Below are positions 8,369-20,300 of a stretch of 21,133 bases of DNA, piece after piece. The stretch comes from UBA710 sp051655145 (lineage in GTDB: Bacteria > Bacillota_I > Bacilli_A > Mycoplasmatales > Metamycoplasmataceae), in the NCBI GenBank assembly GCA_051655145.1, contig JBOFZK010000038.1:1-21133 (forward strand), written 5' to 3'. How positions within the stretch are numbered: position 1 is the stretch's first letter; each line of letters starts with the position of its first letter. The position numbers were made by a program, and so were the translations under genes. The notes beneath the pieces are model-generated. The model was not told the origin of the DNA and did no database searches. It saw only the letters and a list, made by a program, of their open reading frames with translations.

Positions 8369-11300
8369 ATGATTAAAAAAAATAAGAAAAAAACTTTATT
8401 AGCATTAGGTATAGGGCTTACTACAGCATCAACTATTGCTTTACCTGCATTATTATTAGGAAGTAATCAGGATTTTTTAAATTTAAAAAATAAAAACAAC
8501 AAAATTTATGAAGATTCAAGTTGAATTAATATTCCAATATCAACTATAGGGTATTCTCCTGTTAATTGAATTAATACAAAAGTATTACCAGTTAGTTATG
8601 AAGGTAAGCCCATTTCAAATGTTTTAGATGTTTATAACTATAGTGCTGATCCAGCAAATATTACAAAATTTTCAACTATTTTTGCACCAGGAGGAAGTGG
8701 TTTTGAGGTAAATTTATTTTCAGATCCTCTTTATACTGCTAAAATTAATAATGGTGTTCTTGAAGCAAGTAATTTTATTAATTTACAAGCCTCAAAAATA
8801 GATATAAATTCACTAACATCAGGTACTGTTGTTTATCAAGATATGATATCGGGTATAGGAGTAACTTCTGGAGCTAATGCAATATGAGATAAAAGACAAA
8901 CAACTACAACAACAGCTAATGATAGAATAGTAAAAGTTTTAATGAGAAAAGCATTTGGTATGAATGATCCATTTGCAAATAAAGCATATGGATCAGAAGC
9001 TCCACAAGGATTAACATATATAACACAAGGTTCTACAAATGCAGATCGTGGAACAATGCCAAGATTTTATAATGAAACAGGTCATGGAACAAGTATTAAT
9101 CCTAATACTGATTCTTTAATTAGAATGGAGCAAATTTCAAAATCTACTCAAGGCTATGCCCTTATGGTTTTAGATTTAATTGCTTATATGGATGTTAATA
9201 ATACATGAAGTATTTTGCCTAACTTTACAAATACCTTAAATCCTGGAGCTCCTAAAGTATCAAATTTTACAATTGATCAAACACAATTTGATAAAACATT
9301 ATCACCTAAATTAGCTTTAGAAAAAGCAATTAGTGAAAAGAAAAAAATATTAAATATAACTTCTACTAATGCTCCAAAATTTTGAGATGAAACATCAACA
9401 ATAACTGCTCAATATGACAATAAGGCAGGGAAAATAAAAATTTCTATATCTATAAACCAAACTATTGATGAAACTAAAAAATATGATTCTAATATTATTT
9501 CTGATAGTAAAAAACTTAGTGAAACTGAATTTAAAACAGGAGCATCACAAAACCCTAATGATGGAAGTAAGTTAATTAAAAATCCTAATCAATCATTTAC
9601 TTATGAAATATCTGGATTTGTTCGTGATTTTGATACTGATTCAATATTAATTGAAAAATCAAAATCAAATAAAAATATTTTACCTTCAGCTATAGTTAAT
9701 AATCCAGCAACATTAGAAACATATGTAGATGTTTATCAATATGATTCAATTAATAATACTCTTCCTGCTAATGTAGAATTAACTATTTCAGCACAGGATG
9801 ATAGTTTAGGTCAAGCAATATTTTCTATTTATGATAAAACAACTAAAAAAGTTTTAACATCAATAATAATAAAAGGATTTAAAACCTCAAATATTGCAAG
9901 ACCATTAACAAACCCTGTTAATTTAATTGATGATAAAACATTTGGCGGAAATTATGCTACAGCAGCAGCAAAACCATATGATGCTAGTGCTTTTATACCT
10001 GCTAATAATCCAACAAGATTTTCTACTCAAGCATTATTAAATCAAATTTTATCAAATCATATGATGATTCGTCCAATTTCTATTCCCTTTGGTAATTCTT
10101 TCTTAATTGCATCAGGAGGAATTCCTGGGAAAACATATTCTAATAATAATTTTTTATTATTAGTTTCTCCACAAGGTGAAATAATTTCGCAAGGATTTTT
10201 TTGACAAGCTTTACATAAAATTAGTCTTATTGATTTAACATATGATTCAAATAATAATCAAGTTATTTCATGATTTTTAGATGGATTAACATTAAAAGCA
10301 TCAATAACTCTTTTAGATCCTAATACAGGTCTATTAACAGCTGGTAGTACCTTTGAAATTACAACACATAATGGAGGTTTTTTTACTAAACAAAATTTAG
10401 CAGTAAATTTAGCTATAGTTCCAGTACCTAATATAAATAAAACTGAATACTGAATCGTTAATAGAGCACTTCAAAATAATAATGTTTTAACATCTGATCA
10501 CCCATCCTTAAATGCTGACATTGAAGCTGCTCAATTTTTAACAAGAGTTAGTTTTAATGGTCAAAATACAGCACCTATTGTAAAATGATGAATAGATGAT
10601 TTTGAAAATAAAATTAAAACTGCTTTATTAGATAAAGATATTTCAATAGCTCCAAATCCAGGAACAGCCACTGCCAAATTCACATCAGTAAGTAGATATA
10701 AATTCCATAATATATCATCTAATTTTATTAATGGTAATGAATATTTAGCTATTGATATGTCTATTTCGTTTGGAGGGACTACTTTTGAATATGGAAATAA
10801 TATTCACCATATTCTTTTAAAAGTTTCACCAGATCCAACAAATCCATTAAATTCTAGTCCTATAATGAGTAGTAATAATTGAACATTTGATTATGTATTT
10901 TCTTCAATGGTTCCTGGATTTAACAATTCTAAATTTTCTGATGTTATTTTACTATCAACACAAGGATCATCCGTATTAACTTTTAATAATCCATTAACTA
11001 ATCAAGTTAATGATATAAATAGAAAAGGTTGATTTACTCATGGATCATTTTATTCTCAAGACAAAACATATAATGCTTTAACAATGGTAGTACAATCATC
11101 TTTTAATGTATCTCCAACGCCTGTGATAATTTCTGGTACAACACAAAGCTCAATGGGTATGGACTTTTCAATTCCAACAGGTTATTTTACTGATCCTCAA
11201 GTTAATGACGGTTCATTCCAAATTCTTCAACAACCATATTGACAAAAAGATAAAATAGCATTAAATATAAGAAATTCTGGTTTCACTTTTAATGATGCTG

Positions 11301-14300
11301 CCGGAACTACAGCAACAATTCCAACTGGTAATGAATTCAAAGAAATATCTTTTAATAATTTATGAGCAGGCAATGTTACAAGCAATAATGGCAATGCTAC
11401 ATTTACTTCGAAAACATTAGGAACAATTCAAACAACAGAAAAAGGTCTTTATAATGCAATTCATATTTCTAAAGACGAAAAAGGTGAAGATGTGGTCACA
11501 ATGATATATACTTCAACTAATTCTAATTTAATAATTAATCCTAATATTGACAATGTTATTAATAATGATGGGCAAAGCCAATTAAGAATAATATCGTTAA
11601 AAAATAATACTCCAATTTGAAATACTAAAGCAATAAAAACATCAACAACACCATTAAATGCAAATAATGTTTTTACATTTTTAGATGTTAAAAATTTAAC
11701 GCCAGCATTTATTGAATTTATTAAAAATGCTAAAATATTTGGAGATTATCTTTCTAATTTAAATAATTACTGAATATTGCCTTTAGTAATTAAAGGAGAA
11801 CCTACTTGAAATGCAAACGGTACAGAATTAACTGTTAATCTTTGATTCAGTAATTATTATGAAAATGGTGTTTTAAAAACTTTTAATGAAGCAACATCGC
11901 CAACGGCAAGTGTTAAAATAATAAACTTAAAAGTAACTACTTTGGATGTTTCAAAAACAAATCTTTCTAATATTAATTTTTCAGGAAATACCAAAAATAT
12001 AACAATCACTGGAGAAGACCAAGCTTTAGTTTCTGCTTCAGGTGATGCAGCATTAAATCAATTAGTAAAAGATAATGTGGAAATTTTATATAACTTTGAT
12101 AAACTTAGTGCAGGAACTTGATATACCCAAGCAGATTTTAAAGTAGCATTAAGCACTTCTAAAATAAATTTTTTTAAAGATGATATTACAAATATAAAAA
12201 TTAAATATTCAATAAAAGCAGGAAGTATTTACACAGTTAGTGATAGTTCAGAACAAGTTGTAGTTCCTACTCAAGTAGCAAACGTTATTCCATTTATTCA
12301 TATGGATACATATTACAATGATCTTGTAAGAGTAGGTGCAAGTGCTGATGGAATAGAAGTAACAGGAATAAATACGGCTAACATAACAACTATTGTTTGA
12401 CCATTTCCAATAAATACTGAATTTAATAAAATATTAGTTGCAGGAATTAAATTCCAATGAACAACTAAACAAAATCCAACTAATGCTTCTGATTGAAAAG
12501 ATTACAATTTTTCTGGACAAAATCCAATGAATATAGGTTGAAATCCTCCTTATTTAGCTGTTAGAATTGTTGCTGGAAATAATGATGTTACTTTCGATAC
12601 AACAAATTTTGGTGGAGTAGTAGAAGTTACACCTAAAAAAATTAAAATTAAATTAGATTTAACAACTAATGATTTAACTAAAGTAATTTTTTCAGGAAAT
12701 ACAAAAAATTTAAGTATATTAACAAGTTCTATGACTGAATATTTACAATTTGAAAGTATTGTTGATCTTGAATTTTCTATTGGTTGAAACTTTGAAACTA
12801 ATACAGTAGAAGATACAGAAAACACATGATTTAATAAAGTTAATTTAATGAATAAATTAAGATCAGAAGAAACATGAATGATTATCGCTAAAACTGGTTT
12901 TCCAGCTGATTTTCAAACTAATTTTAAATTAAAATCAAGATTTAAAGTTAAACCAGGAACACCTAATGCAAGTAGATATGTTTTTAATACTGCCGGTGAT
13001 ACAGTAATGACTTATGATTACCCTAGCGATTCTGTTTCAATAGCTAATATAAAAAATTATTTAGATTTAAATGCTCCTCTTCCTAGTACATCAGGAACAT
13101 TTAAAATGATTGATGTTCTTAAAAATGGAACTATTAAATTCGGAAATAAAGATAGCTTAGTTAATATTACTGAAGTTAATTTACCAAATGAAATTACCCT
13201 TGCTTTAAAATCTTATTTAAATACAATAGGTATTACATTAAAATATGCTTTTGGTTCTGCAAATACTCCTCCTAATCCTGGAGATTTTACAACTGATTGA
13301 AATACTAATTTTACAACATCTCCACAATCTCTTCCAATAACAAATCCTGCCTTATATTTAATGTTTGTAGTTACAAGTTCAACTACAGAAATAGCTCCAA
13401 CTAATGGTGAAACTATTAAAAAAGTTGAACCTCAAATAGTTATTCCTAATTTTATAGATCTTGATGCCAATAATTTAAGTAATGTTAAATTAAGTGGTAA
13501 TAGTTTTAATAATTTTTTAATTGATGAAACATTGGCGCTTGTTGGGAAAACTCCAGCAGGTACTCCTTTAGTTATACAACATATTGAAATTCAATACAAT
13601 ATTAATAATATTGCTTTTGATGCAGCAAGTACTTCTAAAATATGATTTACAAAAGCAGAATTAGCAACAATTTTACCCGCTTATACTCAAAATATTTATA
13701 CAGAAGATTTAAATAATATAAAAGCTAGATATAGTATTAAACCTGCTTCACAAATTCAAGGAGTAACAATTGCTCCTGATTTAGCTGAAGTTGCATTATC
13801 AGCTGCAAGCGTTAAATCATATTTACATGTTAAAGAATATTATGATAAATTAACTACTGATAAAGTAACTGTTACAGGTAATTCTGCAAATATTGGACAA
13901 ATTACTTTCCCTTGAGATATAGCAGATCCTACTTTTGTTAAAGTATTAGCACATGGAATAGAATTCCAATGAACTACTAAACAATCTCCAGCAGGAGGAG
14001 ATTGAACTGCATACAATTTTGCAGGTACTACGGGCAATCCGACAGATATTGGCTTCCCTCCATTTTTAGGTTTTAGAATTGTTGTTAAAACAGCTTTTGA
14101 AACTACTACAGAAATAGATCCAGCTGTTAATAATTTAGTAGATGTTACTCCGACAGATATAAAAATACTTATTAATTTAACAGGGACAGATTTACAAAAA
14201 ATTGTTTTTTCAGGTGATACTCAAAATTTAGTTATTGATGAATCAGCTATGACTAATTTTGATACATATAAAACAATTGTTGATGTTCAATATTCAATTG

Positions 14301-17300
14301 GTTGAGATTTTACAACTAATACAGCAAAAGAAATGTGATATTCAAAAACCGATATTATTAATCAATTGAAAAATGCTAATACATGAATTATTCTTAAAAA
14401 AGCTGGTTTCCCAGCTGCTTTTGAATCTAATTTTAAATTAAAAGCTCAATTTGTAATTAAAGCAGGGATACCAAATGAAAATAATTATGTTTTTGATGAT
14501 AGAAATTCTACTAACGTTTTACATACATATACAGAAACTGAAACAACAAATATTAAAAACTTTGTTAATTTAAATGCAACAACCCCTATTTCAATTGATG
14601 TTGTAAAAATATTAACAGATGGCGTTATTAAATTTGGAGAAAAAGACTCTTTTGGAAACATTACTAAAGTTATTTTACCAACTGAAATAACAGCTCCATT
14701 ACAAGGATATTTAAATACTCTTAATGTTGAACTACAATTTGCTTTTGGATCTATAGGTACCCCTCCTGCAGATACTGATTTTATAACTAATTGAAATTCT
14801 AATCTTGAAGCAAATCCACAAGGATTTACAAGCCCTACACCTGCTTTATATTTAAGATTTGCTTTAACAGCTGCCGGAGCAACTACAACAGTTATTCCTA
14901 CAATTAATCCAATTGAAAAATCAGGAGATAAATTATTATTACCTAAATTTATTCAACTTTCAAATGCTAACTTAGATAATTTAGTTTTTTCAGGTTCTAC
15001 AATAGCTTTAAATATTAATGAAGATGCAGCTCTTGTTTCAACCGAAGTTGGACAAGGCCCTACTGAATTAGTTAAACAAAATATTGAAGTTGTTTATAAT
15101 ATAAATGATAGAACTTTTGATCCTTCTAGACCTACAGAAGTATGATTTACAAAATTAGAATTAAATAATCTTCTTCCAACTTATCAAGAAAATATTTTTG
15201 TTGAAGATTTAGATGCTTTAAAAGCACAGTATAGAATTAAAAAAGGAGCAGATCCATCTATAACAATAGATACAGCATCTCTTCCACCAAGACCAATTGG
15301 TATATTAACATTAAGTGTTCAAACATATTTACATGTTAAATCATATTATGATGCTTTATCAGGTTTAACAAATGGAATATCTGTTACTGGTCCAAATACA
15401 TCAGACATAGGACATATTACTTTCCCATTCGATATAACATCAATTAATTTTAAAAAAATATTAGTAGCAGGGATAGAATTCCAATGAACAACTAATCTTC
15501 CTGATCCAACAACTCCTTCAACATGAAATAAATACGATTTTGATAATGTTGCAACTCATCCAAAAAATATAGGATGAAACCCTCCATATTTAGCATTTAG
15601 AATTACTGTTAATCCAGCAAATCCTAGAACAACTATTGATAATGGAATAAAAGAAAAAGAAATTGATGTTACTCCAAAAAATATTAAGATTTTAATTAAT
15701 TTATCTGAAGCAAATTTACAACAAATTGTTTTTGGTGGAAGTACAAAAGTTTTAACAATTGATGAATCAGGAATAACTAATTTTGCTTCATTTTCTTCAG
15801 TAGTTGAATTACAATTCTCAGTTGGTTGAGATTTAGATAAAAATATAGCAACAGATCCTGCCGCAGAAATTTGATATTCAAAAGCAGATTTAATAGCAAA
15901 ATTAGATACATTAGCAAAAAGTTTATTTATTAAAAGAGATGGTTATCCAGCAGAATTGCCAGATACATTTAAATTACAATCAAGATTTATTATTAAATCC
16001 GGAATTACAAATGAAACAAGATTTATTTTTGAAAATAACTCAAATGAAGTTAAACATACTTATACAGTCGCTGAAAAAGGAACAATAAAAAATTACATTA
16101 ATATTTCAGCTCTTCAAACAAAACTAGAAACAGCAAAAATTACTTTTGGTCCTCAAGATAAACCAAATGAAGTTTCTGAATTAAATATAGCAACAGTTTC
16201 AACACAAGATAAAGAATTATTAAAAATTTTAGGAATTCAATTAGAGTTTGCCTTTAATTCAGCAACAGCTCCTGATGCTGCTGCATATACAAAAAATTGA
16301 AATGATCCTTTTGGTACTCCAGTTGATCCTGGGCAACCACCAACTGTATGATTAAAATTCACAGTTCTTTCTTCTTCAACTGCTATAACAGAAATTTTTG
16401 ATTCTACATGAACACATAAAGCAGTGGAACCACAACTTGAAAAACCTAAATTTATTTTATTAAATGAAATCAATTTAAAAAATACTGTTCTATCAGGTTC
16501 AACTATTTCTTTAGGAATAGATGAAGCTCTTTCTCTTGTTCCGGGAGGTGCTGAAAATACTCAAGAAGAAGTTACAGCAAATATTGAAATTATTTATAAT
16601 ATAAATGAACTTAAATTAGATGTTAATGATGCTACAAAAGTATGATTTACAAAAGCAGAATTAGCTACTCTTCTTCCAACATATCCAAATAATATTTTCC
16701 TTACAGATTTAACAAATATTAAATCTGATTATAGAGTTAAACCAACATCTGCTGATAATGGTTGAAGAATCCCAGTTATTACTCCTCAATTAGTAAGTGC
16801 TCTTAATGTTAATTCATTCATTCATACAGAAGCCTACTTTAATATTCTTAAAGATAAAAGAGTAACTATTGAAGGTTCAGCTACAAATATTACAAATGTT
16901 ATATTCCCAACTGATTTTGATAAAGCAGCATTTAAAACTTTACAAGCAAATGGTATTACTTTACAATGAACAACAGTTAAAACATCACCAGTTGATGCTA
17001 ATTGAACAGATTTAATTTTAGATGATGTTACAACTTATCCAAAAAATATTGGTGTTAATCCATATTTAGGAATGAGAATAATTACTAATAATTCTAGAGT
17101 TATTACAAGTGATACAGTAAATGGAGTTGTAATTGATGTTACTCCATTAAATATTAAAGTTGTTTATGATGTAAATTCACAAATTTTAGCAAACAATTTA
17201 ATTCCAGCAGGAAATACTAAAAAAATAATGGATTTAGATGAAACAGCTTCACTTGGAGAATATCCAGAATATACAAATTTAGAAATTCAATATAGAATGG

Positions 17301-20300
17301 GAGGAGCAACTACTCCAATAGAATTTGTTCCAGGTCAAGAATGATATTCATTTACCGAATTAAAAGCTCATTTATTAGCATATACACAATTGATCCCTCC
17401 TAGTCAAAAACAAATTAAAGCAAGATATGCTCTAAAAGCGGGAACACCTCTTCCTACTCCTACTCCTCCTTCAACACCATATATTGGTTATGAAATTAAT
17501 TATTTAGGCGGTATAACTGAAGCTACTTTAGATATGACAAACTTTAAATCATTTGTTGATGTTACTCAAGCTCTTGCAAATTTAAATAAAAATGAAACAA
17601 CATTTGCTCCAGGAGATTCTACAGAAAAAATAACAGCAATTATAAAAACAGGATTAACTGCTGAAGAAGCTGCTTTATTATTTGGGATAAATTTCAATTT
17701 AAAAGGACAACTTGCAACTGATTTAAATGCTCCTGATTTTTCAACATATTCATGACAACCAAATGTGAATAATAATCTTCCACCTAGATTGCCTAATAAA
17801 GATGCTAGTGGGAAACCAGTTTTAATGTGAAGATTTTCTTTAACAACAATTACCGATATTACATTTAATGCTGATGATAATACAGTTGTTGTTTCTGATG
17901 CAACTCAATTAAATGTTAGTTTACCAATTCAAATAGTTATTAAAACAACTGATTATGACACTATTAAAGCAGCTATTGGGGGAAATACTAAAAACTTAGA
18001 ATTAGCAGAAGCGATAGATGCAGCAGCAATTACTGCAGTTAAAACTAGAGAAAAAATTCCAGCAGAAGTTCCATTACAAATTCTATATGCAATTGGTGGA
18101 GGAACTAGTCTTGAAGGACTTCCAATTGATGAAACTAATCCAACAAAAACATGATTTACTTTAACAGAATTTAAAACATTATTAGCTGCTAAAACAGTTG
18201 ATTTTAGTACAAATCAAATAAGAGCTAAATTCTTTATTGATCCTGCTTATTCACTTGCAGGCCAACAATATATTCTTTCAACAGAAGCCCCAGAAACTCT
18301 TCAATCAGAAGATTTTACAGATGCTGCAAAAGTTAAAGTCTTTATTAATAAAGCAAATTATGAAACTCTTCCAACAGAAATAACTATTGTAGGTAGTTCT
18401 GATGATTTAACTATTACAGTTCCAAACGGATTAAAACCAAGTCCTACTGGAACTATATCTCCAGGTCTTGAACTTGTTTGATCAATAAAAGCAAATCCTT
18501 TATTAACAGATATAGCTCAAACAAATAATGATATTTGAACTTCAGTTGTTCCAACAATGATTGATCCAGTTCTTAAAAAATTATCGGTAGCATATAGAGT
18601 TAAACCAGGTTACTTCCTTGAACAAAGTGCAAATAAAATTTATGCAATTGATACTTCAAAAATCTTTGTTTATATAAATGTAGAAAACGCTTGATTAGAT
18701 CAAATTTTATTTACAGGAAACTTATTTGAAGCAGTAATTGATGAAACAACATTTAATGCTAATTTAGCAACACTTCCTGGAGGAAGCTCAGTTCAAATTC
18801 AATATACAGTTGATGAAAGAGAATGATTATTAAAAGATACTTTTATAGCTAAATTAAAACAATTAAAAGGATCATTAGATCAAAATAACTTTATTCTTTT
18901 AAAACAAAAAGTAAAAGCAAGATATTCAATTGATCCTGCTAAATTTGAAGAGTTCCGTCTAAAAGTTGATGGAGTAGCTATCATTGATAAACCATTTGTA
19001 GAAAATCCAGCATTATTTAAACCAATTTTAACAGCGCCTGTTAATGCAGGATTTAATGGATATATTAATTTATCTAAAGTTCCTGATTTTGATACAAACG
19101 GATTTAGAATAACTGGAACAAATACAATTCCAATTCTTGAATTTACTTCATTAGGAGAAAAATTAAAAGCACAATTTGCTCCTTATCAAGATCAAGCTAT
19201 TTCACCATTTGATATTTATTATACAGTTGATAAAGGTCCAACAGGAACAGGTAATTTTGTTTTAGATGATAATCATAAATTATTTGGAGCAACAGGATTT
19301 AAAACAACAGGATTTGATCCAGTTTCATCTAATGTAGCAGATCAATTCTTCGGAATTAAAATAGTAGCTAGAAATGGATACCAAATATTTAAAAATGGTA
19401 TTGAACAAGTTGGAGGATGAAGTTTTAATATTCCTTTGAGTATTAAAACTATTAAAGATAATCCTTTCGGAACTGCAAAATTAGTAGTTAAATTTGAAGG
19501 ATATCAAGGATTAGGTAAAACTAATTTATGATTTGATGGAAAAACTCCTTCAGAATTAGCTTCAACCGTTATTGATAGAGATCCAGATTTAATTAATCAA
19601 TATTATGTTGAATTCCATATAAGTAATACTCTTTTAACAGAAGAAGAATTAAATAAACTTCCTGAAGAAAGTTGAATAAAAGTAGGCGCTCCTGATGGTC
19701 AAGGAGGAACTATCCAACTTCCTTCTAATTTAAAAGTAGGACAATTTGTTGCTGGAAGAATTAGAATGAAAGAAAATTCTACTTTTGAAATTAAAGATAT
19801 TAAATTAAATGATTCACTTTCTACAAAAGTAGTTAATTTAATGATTAATCAAAGTGAAATTGTGATTAATGCTCCTCAATTAAGAAATAATGAATATTCA
19901 AATCAATTGGATTTAATAGATGGAGATATTTATATTAATAGAATAAATGTTGAACCAGATAATAAAGATAATTACTTAGGAGTGGGTTTAGTTCTTGAAG
20001 TAAAAACAGAATTTTATACAAGAGCGGATGGAACTTTTATTACAGATAATAATGGATTGCCAATTGTAAAAAGAATTCCTACTGCATATTATGATGTTTT
20101 TGGAACTGTAACAGGTAGTCCTGCATCAGAAGTAAGAATTTATTATACAGATGCAACTAAAACAATGCCATCAGATCCTTTAGAAATAGGAACTCAAACT
20201 AATCTTGATTTAACTGAAGTTCCAGATTCATTAGCAACGTTTATTTATAATCTTAATTCAGGAATTCCTAATGCAAAACTGGGATTATTATTCCAAAATC

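Noticed and set aside
12550..12825. Antisense reading frames inside the giant gene (also 13840-14037 and 16237-16473, minus strand)
   Set aside because: They lack ribosome sites and recognisable motifs, and they overlap the strongly supported repeat-coding frame.
11912..19426. CRISPR array or mobile-element repeats as the source of periodicity
   Set aside because: Repeats are coding, about 1.5 kb long, diverged and in frame, with no spacers, transposase or terminal inverted repeats.
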